Assembly (NCBI GenBank): GCA_021796905.1
Contig: JAKABK010000011.1
Location: 1-16,656, forward strand
Reading direction: 5' to 3'
From: Actinomycetes bacterium
Lineage (GTDB): Bacteria > Actinomycetota > Acidimicrobiia > Acidimicrobiales > Palsa-688
Length of the DNA stretch: 16,656 nucleotides
Shown one piece after another: positions 1-6,359 of this stretch. The notes beneath the pieces are model-generated. The model saw only the letters and a list, made by a program, of their open reading frames with translations. It was not told the DNA's origin and made no database searches. The stretch's first letter is position 1. The number at the start of each line of letters is the position of its first letter. The position numbers were made by a program, and so were the translations under genes.

Positions 1-75
1 CGAGAAGCCCTCCCCGCCTTCGCCCTTCTCGGCCTGTCCGCGGGTCGAGACCCGCAGGTAGATCACACAGCGCAT
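1..75 (-). CDS. Serine site-specific recombinase, N-terminal end only (partial)
   Basis: Only the first 25 codons are in the window; the gene continues past the left edge. The peptide begins MRCVIYLRVSTRGQAEKG, followed by EGGEGFS. The Y-L-R-V-S-T segment is the signature of the resolvase/invertase catalytic domain, with Ser10 as the presumed nucleophile that attacks DNA, followed by the usual Q-A-E region. The ATG at 75 is supported by AAGGAG on the minus strand (85-90) with a 9-nt spacer. A GEGFS-type continuation is common in large serine recombinases of phages and integrative elements, but size and class cannot be judged from 25 residues. It points out of the window, next to several pseudogenes, as expected at the end of a mobile element. 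The assignment to the superfamily is fairly firm; the subtype is open. Confidence 0.75.
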   Translation of the reverse strand, partial: MRCVIYLRVSTRGQAEKGEGGEGFS

Positions 76-84
76 CGCCTCACG

Positions 85-90
85 CTCCTT
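85..90 (-). promoter_or_regulatory. Ribosome binding site of the serine recombinase
   Basis: AAGGAG on the minus strand, 9 nt before the ATG at 75. Most other genes in this window lack so clear a Shine-Dalgarno sequence, so it helps fix the start of the partial recombinase. Confidence 0.6.
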
Positions 91-144
91 TGCTCGATCC
101 CTCGATGAGGGCCCCGTCGGTGTCGGGTTGCGAGTCCCTTCCCG

Positions 145-300
145 TCAGCTCGCCTCCTCGATGGCTTGGCGGTAGCGGGCCGACTCGGCCAGGCAGGCGG
201 TCGCACGCGATGCCAGCGAAGGAGGCGAAGGATCTGTCGGTCCCGGTCGGTCAACGAGGACGCAACGTCGAGGACCAGGCGATCGTTCACCCGGCCCGGC
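145..300 (-). pseudogene. Possible remnant of a replication-relaxation-like DNA-binding protein
   Basis: On the minus strand the stretch just below position 290 encodes SSLTDRDRQILRLLRWHRV. This resembles the start of the winged-helix segment of actinobacterial replication-relaxation family proteins (LTxRDRxIL..L..HRvLT), which accompany integrative elements and plasmids. After HRV the expected LTTxQL continuation is absent; the same frame becomes Arg/Pro-rich, while the neighbouring frame reads ACLAESARYRQAIEEAS and stops at 145. I read this as a short degraded fragment, possibly frameshifted at about 230. Its position next to a serine recombinase fits an old mobile element. The match is only about 20 residues, so it may be chance; the alternative is non-coding DNA. 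Confidence 0.25.
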
Positions 301-471
301 CGGCGCCCACGGAGAGAGGGTCCCACCCCGTTCTCGTTTGGGGATCCCGCTGCGGTACGCACACGCGTCCGAGCCGGATCCCTCGTAGGCCGTGCCGCAG
401 CCGGTTCCCTTGGCGGGATCGGTCAGCGGACGCCCGTCGGCGGCGCGCTCGGCTCTTATAGGGTTCGGTAG

Positions 472-804
472 GTGCGCAGTGTCTGTGTGTTCAGCGGCTC
501 CAGCCCAGGAGCCCGGCCTGAGTACGCCGCTGCCGCACGGGTCCTGGGCGAGGAACTGGCAGCCCGCGGCTAGCGGGTGGTGTACGTCGGGGCGAGCGTC
601 GGGGCGAGCGTCGGGCTGATGGCACTGGTAGCCGACCCGGTGCTCGCGGCCGGCGGGGAAGTCGTTGGCGTCATCCCGCAGCAGTTGGTGGACAAGGAAG
701 TCGCTCACCATGGGCTGTCCGAGCTGACAGAAAGGGGCTCGGTGCATGAGCGGAAGGCCTCGATGGCGGACCTGTCGGACGGGTTCGTTGCGCTGCCCGG
801 CGGG
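472..804 (+). pseudogene. LOG-family protein pseudogene (cytokinin riboside monophosphate phosphoribohydrolase-like), 5' part
   Basis: From GTG 472 the frame reads VRSVCVFSGSSPGARPEYAA, then a helix ending EELAARG, a TAG stop (571-573), and resumes in the same frame RVVYVGASVGASVGLMALVA, LAAGGEVVGVIPQQLVDKEV, SVHERKASMADLSDGFVALP, GG. This is the LOG/TIGR00730 Rossmann fold in order: the N-terminal FxGSSPG strand-loop, VYGGGSVGLMG loop, GGEVVGVIP strand, the MHERK motif and the start of PGGxGTxxE. Three lesions are visible: the in-frame TAG, a 12-bp tandem duplication at 586-609 that doubles the GASV loop, and abrupt loss of homology straight after PGG at 804, so the catalytic GTxxE half and the C-terminus are missing. 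Intact members are usually 180-250 residues; about 110 are left here. Downstream sequence switches to a HigA fragment. No function is expected. Confidence 0.85.
586..609 (+). repeat. 12-bp tandem duplication inside the LOG pseudogene
   Basis: GTCGGGGCGAGC occurs at 586-597 and again at 598-609. It is in frame and turns the expected GGxSVGLM loop into GASVGASVGLM, lengthening the nucleotide-binding loop by four residues. It resembles slippage in a gene no longer under selection. Confidence 0.85.
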
Positions 805-1040
805 TGTGGCCGTCGTCATTGGCGTCCCACCCCGGAGGATCAACGAGATCCTCCACGGCACCCGCCGCATCACCGAGGACACCGCCCTCCGCCTCGCCCG
901 CTACTTCGGTACCAGCGACGAGCTCTGGCTGAACCTCCAGCGACGAGCTCTGGCTGAACCTCCAGGCCCACTACGACATGGAGACCGAACGGGAGCGTCT
1001 CGCTGACGCGCTCGGCCAGATCAGACCACTGACCAGCTGA
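805..1040 (+). pseudogene. HigA-type (XRE family) antitoxin pseudogene, N-terminally truncated and frameshifted
   Basis: The frame through 808-940 encodes AVVIGVPPRRINEILHGTRR, ITEDTALRLARYFGTSDELW and LNLQ. This is the helix-turn-helix core and following helix of HigA/VapI-type antitoxins. The reading frame is then broken by a 25-bp tandem duplication (916-965). If one copy is removed, the frame continues LQAHYDMETERERLADALGQ and IRPLTS to TGA at 1038-1040, a normal HigA ending. The first 20-30 residues (the PxHPGEVLxEEFL region) are missing and replaced by the truncated LOG sequence, which ends at 804 in a different frame. No HigB toxin lies upstream. HigA proteins of this type are about 95-105 residues; some 75 are recognisable. 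It is almost certainly dead, although the part up to the duplication retains the DNA-binding helices. Confidence 0.85.
916..965 (+). repeat. 25-bp perfect tandem duplication that breaks the HigA frame
   Basis: The unit runs 916-940 (starting CGACGAGCTCTGG, ending CCTCCAG) and is repeated exactly at 941-965. Because 25 is not a multiple of three, it shifts the frame; deleting one unit restores a complete HigA C-terminus. The identity of the copies suggests a recent event or a recent assembly artefact. Confidence 0.95.
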
Positions 1041-1943
1041 CGATCCTCCCCGGCCGGCGTGGAGCTCCAGGGTTCCTCGGGGCGGACGCACTGCCGTTGC
1101 CGTGGTGCCCGGGTCTACGTGCCCCGTCGGCACACGGCTGTCCGCCAGCGCAGCGCCATGCTCCGTCATTGTCGGGGAGCGCTGCGCGTGCACGCGGTCG
1201 TGCGCATGGTCCCGCCCATGAGCCCGCAGCCCACCGGGCCCCCTGTGCCGGCCCCATGCTCCGGCATGATCGGCGGGTGACCTCTGCCCGCCAGCTCCGG
1301 CCGACATGGCCCCCGATCGATTGCAGCGAGGGTGCCACCTGCCGGCGGAGCGGGTGCTCGGCCCCGGCGGGTACCTGTGGGATCTGCCCGGTCCATGAGG
1401 TCCGACAGGTGGCCCTGCGGGGCGAGCAGGCGGCAGCGGCGCCCCGCCGGGCGAACCACCCACCATGCCTGCGGGCACCCCTCGACGCACGCGTCCTCGC
1501 GCCGACTGGTACAGGCTGAGCGCCCCGTAGCGGGATGGACATCCGGTGACCCCTGCGGGCTCGGGGCTCACCGCGTCGATGCGCACCTCGGAGAGGGAGG
1601 AGAGCGTGACGAGGAAGAGCACCCGGCGGACGGGGCCGCCAAGGTCATTGAGCCCGATGCTCGGCGCTCCTCCGCCTGGCGGAAGGGGCCCGCCAGCAGC
1701 CATGGCACGCTCCGTCGATCGACTGGTCGGGCGCCTGTCCCGCCCGCCGGTCCGTTCGCCGGCCCGGCGGGGAGGCGGTCGCCTCCCGGGCACGGCATCA
1801 CTGCCAAGGGCTCGTCGCCCGCTGACGGACGCCACGAGTCCGGTGCGGGTGGCAGCGCCACGAGTCCGGTGCGGGTGGCAGCGCCACGAGCCATGTCCCC
1901 GGGGACGGAGCTGATCCCGTCGGGTCGACACTGCCACGGCCGT
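1041..1943. other. Gene-free accessory segment
   Basis: Long open frames on both strands here have low-complexity Arg/Pro/Gly/Ala composition typical of non-coding high-GC DNA; none contains a motif I recognise or has a convincing ribosome binding site. The only clear structure is the tandem repeat at 1833-1884. The segment separates the LOG/HigA pseudogenes from the promoter of the oxidoreductase-TetR operon and probably consists of decayed accessory sequence. Confidence 0.5.
1833..1884 (+). repeat. 26-bp tandem repeat, two perfect copies
   Basis: The unit starts CACGAGTCCGGTGCGGG and ends GGCAGCGC; copies lie at 1833-1858 and 1859-1884, with the first bases of a third copy (CACGAG) following. 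It is in non-coding sequence about 60 bp upstream of the -35 box of the oxidoreductase promoter. Confidence 0.9.
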
Positions 1944-1972
1944 TTGACGCGGCCAACCGCGACAGCTAGCTT
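1944..1972 (+). promoter_or_regulatory. Promoter of the oxidoreductase-TetR operon
   Basis: TTGACG (1944-1949) and TAGCTT (1967-1972) are separated by exactly 17 bp. This is a good vegetative-sigma match, and the -10 box has the TAGCNT form seen before other genes in the window. The predicted start of transcription, near 1979, falls inside the palindrome at 1977-1993. Confidence 0.6.
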
Positions 1973-1976
1973 CAAC

Positions 1977-1993
1977 GGCTAACAGTGTTAGCC
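1977..1993 (+). promoter_or_regulatory. Palindromic operator, probable TetR-regulator binding site
   Basis: GGCTAACAGTGTTAGCC is a perfect palindrome with 7-bp arms around AGT. It covers the predicted transcription start, so a bound repressor would block the promoter. TAACA-N-TGTTA cores are common TetR-family operators, and a TetR regulator is the second gene of the operon, which points to autoregulation. The binding itself is inferred. Confidence 0.65.
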
Positions 1994-2009
1994 AGTCTTC
2001 GGAGGCCGA

Positions 2010-2480
2010 GTGAACGAAGCGAGCCCCGCCCGGTACCGCAAGCCGGGATGGCTCACCCGGCACGTCTTCAACACCGCGGTCTGCCTGCTCAGCCGGGCCG
2101 GGGTGAGCGTCTGGGGCAGCCGGGTCCTCGAGGTGGCCGGGCGCAGCACGGGCGAGCCGCGCCGGGTGCCGGTGAACGTGCTCACGCTCGACGGCGACCA
2201 GTACCTCGTCTCGGCGCGAGGCACCGGGCAGTGGGTCCGCAACGTTCGGGCCGCCGACGGCCGGCTGGACCTGCTTCTCGGCCGCACCCGCCAGCACTGG
2301 GTGGCCACCGAGCTGACCGACGACGAGAAGCCCCCAGTGCTACGCGCCTACCTGAGACGCTGGAGAGCAGAGGTCGGGGTGTTCTTCGAAGGAGTCTCCG
2401 CCGGCTCATCCGACGACGAGCTCCGGGCAGCAGGGTCCAACCACCCGGTCTTCCTCCTCCGTCCGGCGTCTTGGACCTAG
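2010..2480 (+). CDS. Deazaflavin (F420)-dependent nitroreductase-family oxidoreductase
   Basis: This 156-residue protein belongs to the DDN/Rv3547-type split beta-barrel family, which uses F420H2 (some members bind other cofactors) to reduce nitro or quinone-type substrates. Family features in order are YRKPGWLTRHVFNTAV near the N-terminus, VLEVAGRSTGEPRRVPV (39-55), YLVSARGTGQWVRNVRA (65-81), a central VATELTDDEKPPVLRAY (98-114) and a C-terminal HPVFLL (145-150). GTG 2010 is chosen because GGAGG (2001-2005) lies 4 nt upstream. It is the first gene after an operator-controlled promoter, and its end overlaps the TetR gene by 10 nt, so the two are translationally coupled. Such pairs usually respond to a small toxic molecule; the substrate cannot be read from sequence. 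Confidence 0.85.
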   Translation: MNEASPARYRKPGWLTRHVFNTAVCLLSRAGVSVWGSRVLEVAGRSTGEPRRVPVNVLTLDGDQYLVSARGTGQWVRNVRAADGRLDLLLGRTRQHWVATELTDDEKPPVLRAYLRRWRAEVGVFFEGVSAGSSDDELRAAGSNHPVFLLRPASWT

Positions 2481-3061
2481 GCGCTCCCACCGGCCGGTCT
2501 CGACCGACGCCTCGGGCTCGCACCCCCCGGGCCCGCCAGATCATCGGTGCCGCCCGTGCGCTGCTCGAGGCCGTAGGCCGCGACGGCTTGACGATGCGAC
2601 GGTTGGCCGCCGAGCTCGGGATGAAGGCGCCGTCGCTCTACAAGCACATCAGCGGGCGGCCAGCGCTCGAACTGGCGCTGGTGGAGACCGGCCTCGACGA
2701 GACCGGCCTGGTCCTGCACGCTGCGGTGGCAGCCTCGGGAGGCGACCCGGTCGCTGCCTTGCTACGCGCCTATCGGGCCATGGGACTCGCCAATCCACAG
2801 CTGTACCGCCTGATCACCGCCAGCTCGTTCCCGCGTGCAGCGCTGCTCCCCGGTCTCGAGGAGTGGGCCGGTGAGCCGTTCTTCCTGACAGGCGGCGAGC
2901 CGTACCTGGCCCAAGCCCTTTGGTCATTCGCTCACGGTACGCTCGTCCTCGAGCTCGACCGGCGGTTCCCCGACGGGTCGGACCTCGACCGGACCTGGCG
3001 TGCCGGCACCGACGCATTCACCGCCGCCCGGCTCGCCACGCTCGGCTCGCCCCCGGCGTGA
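2471..3061 (+). CDS. TetR/AcrR-family transcriptional regulator (WHG-type C-terminal domain)
   Basis: From TTG 2471 the protein has 196 residues. Residues 20-60 form the TetR DNA-binding domain: ARQIIGAARALLEAVGRDGL followed by TMRRLAAELGMKAPSLYKHI, the helix-turn-helix. The C-terminal ligand domain includes QALWSFAHGTLVLELDRRF (148-166), the W-x-x-x-HG motif of WHG-type TetR proteins. The open frame extends further upstream, but that part is the out-of-frame shadow of the oxidoreductase gene; TTG 2471 is the last initiator before the conserved domain and overlaps the upstream stop, suggesting coupling. No good Shine-Dalgarno is visible, so a nearby alternative start is possible. It probably represses its own operon through the palindrome at 1977-1993; the ligand is unknown. 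Confidence 0.85.
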   Translation: MDLGAPTGRSRPTPRARTPRARQIIGAARALLEAVGRDGLTMRRLAAELGMKAPSLYKHISGRPALELALVETGLDETGLVLHAAVAASGGDPVAALLRAYRAMGLANPQLYRLITASSFPRAALLPGLEEWAGEPFFLTGGEPYLAQALWSFAHGTLVLELDRRFPDGSDLDRTWRAGTDAFTAARLATLGSPPA

Positions 3062-3417
3062 ACCCACGCCGGGCGCGGGGAACTTCGACGGGGGATCCCG
3101 AAACGGGCCCACCGGAGCCGTAGGTGAGCGGGGCCACGGCAGCCTCCCTGATCACCTCACCCGGCGGTCGCCGAGGTACACCGGGGCGGGCAGCAACAGC
3201 GGGGGCTGCACGCCGGCAGGGCCGCTCCAACGCCCCGGCCCGGCCGCCCCCGGAGGCCAGACAGCTCGGGAGGAGTCATCGAACCGGTCTCGTGTCCCCC
3301 CGGTTCGGACCACGACGACACCGCGGCTCCTGGTGCCGTACCCGGGCTCGGCCGCGAGGGTCCCGCCGGGGCCAGCCGGGCCGGACGCCGCTCGCCAGCT
3401 GACCCCCCGCCGGCCGC
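3062..3417. other. Convergent intergenic region between the TetR gene and the ferredoxin gene
   Basis: No credible gene is seen on either strand. It holds the 3' flanks of two convergent operons and an 8-bp inverted repeat at 3280-3307. No T-rich tract follows the hairpin, so canonical intrinsic termination is not evident. Confidence 0.5.
3280..3307. terminator. Possible hairpin between convergent operons
   Basis: CGAACCGG (3280-3287) and CCGGTTCG (3300-3307) form a perfect 8-bp stem with a 12-nt loop. It sits between two convergent operons, where a bidirectional terminator would be useful, but lacks a T-run on both sides; its role is uncertain. Confidence 0.3.
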
Positions 3418-3609
3418 TCAGTCCTCCACCGAGACCGCGCCCTCGGGGCAGTTGCGCTCGGCGAGCACCGCCGCCTGCGAGCAGTCCGTCGGCACCGGGT
3501 CGGCGAGGACGGTGCCGAACCCGTCGTCGTCGGCACCGAAGACCTCCGGGGCCAGCGAGTAGCACCTGCCGTGGCCCTGGCAGCGCTCGCCGTCGATCCT
3601 CACCCTCAT
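3418..3609 (-). CDS. [3Fe-4S]-type ferredoxin
   Basis: This 63-residue protein, MRVRIDGERCQGHGRCYSLA onward, is a small soluble electron carrier. The cluster motif is C10-x2-H13-x2-C16 with C54-P55 near the C-terminus (RNCPEGAVSV). His in place of the second Cys of a 4Fe-4S motif indicates a [3Fe-4S] ferredoxin of the actinobacterial class that usually feeds cytochrome P450s. C43 is an additional Cys. No P450 or ferredoxin reductase is in the window. The gene is last in the dut-glycosylase-membrane protein operon, 10 nt after the preceding stop. A TAGGGT box 7 nt before the ATG suggests it can also be transcribed alone, leaderless. Confidence 0.88.
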   Translation of the reverse strand: MRVRIDGERCQGHGRCYSLAPEVFGADDDGFGTVLADPVPTDCSQAAVLAERNCPEGAVSVED

Positions 3610-3616
3610 TCTTCCG

Positions 3617-3622
3617 ACCCTA
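3617..3622 (-). promoter_or_regulatory. Putative -10 box of the ferredoxin gene
   Basis: TAGGGT on the minus strand, with 7 nt between it and ATG 3609, the leaderless arrangement seen at other genes here. It overlaps the stop codon of the upstream gene. Confidence 0.35.
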
Positions 3623-4237
3623 CCCGGACCTTCCGTGGGTGACCCGGAGCGCGCACTCGACGTCCGGGGTGCGGGTCCCGACGTAGGCGAGCTGGAGGGT
3701 CAGCTCGCCTCGGCCGCAGTGAGGGCCGGGGGCGGACGCCGACACCTGGTGGACCGAGACGACCCGGACCGCGGCCGCCGTCGACGAGCAGCTGACCGGG
3801 CTGGCCCCATACGCCGTCGAGCCCCTCCCAGGGGCGCTGCGAGCCAGGCAGTGCCCGACCAGGGCGGCCGCCTCGCGCCGGGCGATCCGGGTGGCGTCGA
3901 CACCACCCTGGCGTCCGGCCTGCCACACCCCGTAGGCGACGGCGGCCGCGACCAGGAGCACCGGGACCAGGCGGTAGGGGCTCCGCCACGGGGCGCGCCG
4001 CACCCGCGGCGGGACCGGGACCCGCGCCGCGTCGACCTCCCATTGAGGCGGGAGCGGGGGGGCGTCGCCCCCGGGACGCCAGCGCAGCCACCCGCCCGCC
4101 TCGTCGTTGTACCAGCCGATCGTGCCGTCGGGGTCCTTGCGCCAGTCGACCCCACGGTGGGTGGTGAGCTCCGGCCCGGCCGGCTCGCCCGACGGGCGCC
4201 GGGCCCCGGTCCGAGCGGTACGGTCGGGGCCGTTCAC
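3620..4237 (-). CDS. Single-pass membrane protein of unknown function
   Basis: The predicted protein has 205 residues. GTG 4237 is chosen because it overlaps the stop of the glycosylase gene as GTGA, a classic coupled junction; the frame is open further upstream but only as a shadow of that gene. Residues 30-67 (VDWRKDPDGTIGWYNDEAGG, then WLRWRPGGDAPPLPPQWE) resemble the short Trp-rich DUF2510-like module of actinobacterial membrane proteins. A basic stretch (RVRRAPWR) precedes one transmembrane helix (about 88-106, YRLVPVLLVAAAVAYGVW), predicting an inside N-terminus and an outside C-terminal domain. That domain has four cysteines (130, 150, 174, 195), which could form two disulfides. No enzyme motif is visible. 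Its place between DNA repair and ferredoxin genes gives no clear functional hint. Confidence 0.7.
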   Translation of the reverse strand: MNGPDRTARTGARRPSGEPAGPELTTHRGVDWRKDPDGTIGWYNDEAGGWLRWRPGGDAPPLPPQWEVDAARVPVPPRVRRAPWRSPYRLVPVLLVAAAVAYGVWQAGRQGGVDATRIARREAAALVGHCLARSAPGRGSTAYGASPVSCSSTAAAVRVVSVHQVSASAPGPHCGRGELTLQLAYVGTRTPDVECALRVTHGRSG

Positions 4238-5094
4238 CGCAGGAGCCGGGACAGTCGACGGTCGGCGAGCGGCCGGCCCCCGGTCTGGCAGGTCGGGCAG
4301 TACTGCCAGGACCTGGTGGCGAACGACACCTCCCTCACGGTGTCCCCGCAGACCGGGCACTCCGACCCGGTCCGGCCGTGGACCGCCATCCCTGCCCGCT
4401 TGGCGTCCTTCAGACGCGACTCTGGCAGACCGAGGGACGCTCCGAGGGCGTCACCGAGGACACCCACCAACGCGTCGTGCAGCCGGGCGACCTCGTCGCC
4501 ACCGAGCCTGGCGGCGGGACGGAACGGGGACAGGCGGGCGGCGTGGAGCGCCTCGTCGGAGTAGGCGTTCCCGACCCCGGCGATCGTCGACTGGTCGACG
4601 AGCACCTGCTTGACCGGTCCGTTGCGCCCGGCGAGCAGGGAGGCGAGGGCGTCGACGGTGAAGTCGGGAGAGAGGGGGTCCACGCCGAGGCGCGCCACTC
4701 CTGGCACCGCTCCCGGGTCGTGGACGACCCATACCCCGAGGCGTTTCTCGGTGCCCGCCTCGCTCAGCTCGAAGCCCCCGGCACCGAAACCGACCCTCAG
4801 TGCGAGAGGGCCCCTGCCCGGCCTCACCCGGGCGTCGGGCAGCTCGTCACGCCACCGGAGCCACCCGCCGCGCGCCAGGTGGGCGACGAGCCACGGACCG
4901 TCTCGCGTGGCGAGGCACAGGTACTTGCCCCGCCGCTCGCAACCCTCCGCCCGCCGGCCGACGAGGGCCTCCGGCGGTGGGTCGAAGGTCCTGAGGGCGG
5001 ACAGGGCGGCGAGCTCGACCCGGCTCACCTCCGATCCGGCGACCCGTTCGCTCAACCGGCGGGCCAGCGCCTCCACCTCGGGCAGCTCGGGCAC
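4234..5094 (-). CDS. Fpg/Nei-family DNA glycosylase/AP lyase
   Basis: This 286-residue protein excises oxidised bases from DNA and cleaves the resulting abasic site. After removal of the initiator Met, Pro2 and Glu3 of MPELPEVEALARRL are the catalytic residues. RRGKYLCLATRDG (54-66) carries the conserved lysine of the catalytic domain; STIAGVGNAYSDEALHAARL is the helix-two-turn-helix region. The C-terminus has the zinc finger C-P-V-C-G and Y-C-P-T-C-Q with TGGRPLADRRLSRLL. The SEAGTEKRLGVWVV segment is typical of the second actinobacterial Fpg/Nei type rather than canonical E. coli MutM, so lesion preference should not be assumed. GTG 5094 begins immediately after the dut stop, and the stop overlaps the next gene; it sits in one operon with dut, pairing dUTP removal with base-excision repair. 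Confidence 0.92.
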   Translation of the reverse strand: MPELPEVEALARRLSERVAGSEVSRVELAALSALRTFDPPPEALVGRRAEGCERRGKYLCLATRDGPWLVAHLARGGWLRWRDELPDARVRPGRGPLALRVGFGAGGFELSEAGTEKRLGVWVVHDPGAVPGVARLGVDPLSPDFTVDALASLLAGRNGPVKQVLVDQSTIAGVGNAYSDEALHAARLSPFRPAARLGGDEVARLHDALVGVLGDALGASLGLPESRLKDAKRAGMAVHGRTGSECPVCGDTVREVSFATRSWQYCPTCQTGGRPLADRRLSRLLR

Positions 5095-5532
5095 TCAGAC
5101 CCCGCTGTGACCGAATCTCCCCCCGGCCCGTTCCGACGCCGGGAGGTGCCCCACCTGCTCCCACTCGACCTGCTCTACGGGCACCACCACCAGCTGGGCG
5201 ACCCGATCGCCCCGGCGGATCTCGTAGGCCTCGGACGGGTCGGTGTTGACGACGATCGCGCACAGCTCGTCGCGGTACCCGGAGTCGATGAGCCCGGGGC
5301 TGTTGACGAGGCTCACCCCGTGGCGGAGCGCCAGACCGCTGCGGGGCAGGAGCAGACCGGCGTGACCCTCCGGGATCGCCACCTTGACTCCGGTGGGCAC
5401 CAACGCCCGCCCACCGCCCGGCTCGACCACCACCCCGACCCGGGCTCGCAGGTCGGCGCCGGCGTCCCCGGGCAGGGCGTAGGAGGGCAGTGGAAGGTCC
5501 GGGTCGACGGCCACGACCGGTACTCGGAGCAC
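5095..5532 (-). CDS. dut: Deoxyuridine 5'-triphosphate nucleotidohydrolase (dUTPase)
   Basis: This 145-residue trimeric-type dUTPase hydrolyses dUTP to dUMP and pyrophosphate, keeping uracil out of DNA and supplying dUMP for thymidylate synthesis. All five motifs are visible: I, ALPGDAGADLRA (19-30); II, PRSGLALRHGV (63-73); III, NSPGLIDSGYRDEL (77-90), with Asp83 and Tyr86 at the uracil pocket; IV, RRGDRVAQLVV (106-116); V, the C-terminal GGRFGHSGV (137-145), the arm that closes over the substrate. Length is normal. GTG 5532 gives the standard N-terminus and lies 6 nt after a TAGCTT -10 box, so the operon mRNA may be leaderless. It is the first gene of a minus-strand operon with an Fpg/Nei glycosylase, and divergent from orn. 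Confidence 0.96.
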   Translation of the reverse strand: MLRVPVVAVDPDLPLPSYALPGDAGADLRARVGVVVEPGGGRALVPTGVKVAIPEGHAGLLLPRSGLALRHGVSLVNSPGLIDSGYRDELCAIVVNTDPSEAYEIRRGDRVAQLVVVPVEQVEWEQVGHLPASERAGGRFGHSGV

Positions 5533-5538
5533 GCCCCC

Positions 5539-5544
5539 AAGCTA
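5539..5544 (-). promoter_or_regulatory. -10 box of the dut operon, leaderless type
   Basis: TAGCTT on the minus strand with a 6-nt spacer to GTG 5532, placing the predicted transcription start at or beside the start codon. There is no Shine-Dalgarno. Confidence 0.5.
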
Positions 5545-5626
5545 GCGAGGCCCGGTCGGCTCCGGCCGCCAGGGCTTCGCTGCGACCCTCGGTACGGGTC
5601 GGGTCGGGCCGCCGGCTCCCGCCGGG

Positions 5627-5632
5627 TAGCGT
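5627..5632 (+). promoter_or_regulatory. -10 box of orn, leaderless type
   Basis: TAGCGT, 6 nt before GTG 5639. No clear -35 box is visible, as is common for actinobacterial leaderless promoters. The dut and orn -10 boxes lie about 83 bp apart in the divergent spacer. Confidence 0.5.
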
Positions 5633-5638
5633 GCGGCG

Positions 5639-6205
<567 letters not shown>

Positions 6206-6350
6206 GCCCCGCCCGGCACTGGAAGCGCTGTCTGCGCCCGTCGCCACCCGGGCTGCCCGCTCGAATGGTAGCGACCGGGTCCGTGATCTCGGCGTCGTCT
6301 CGTGGCAGAGTGGGAAGGGAGGACCCCGGCCGATCGGCCGACCGTCTCTA

Positions 6351-6355
6351 GGAGG
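6351..6355 (+). promoter_or_regulatory. Ribosome binding site of the small basic protein gene
   Basis: GGAGG, 4 nt before ATG 6360. It decides the start and is one of the main reasons for believing the gene. Confidence 0.6.
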
Positions 6356-6359
6356 CCCA

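Noticed and set aside
145..882. Minus-strand open frame of 245 codons
   Set aside because: It is antisense to the recognisable LOG and HigA sequences; only its last ~18 codons could belong to the small minus-strand remnant.
870..2297. Long minus-strand open frame (475 codons)
   Set aside because: It runs antisense through the HigA remnant and into the oxidoreductase gene; composition is Arg/Pro/Gly-rich without any motif.
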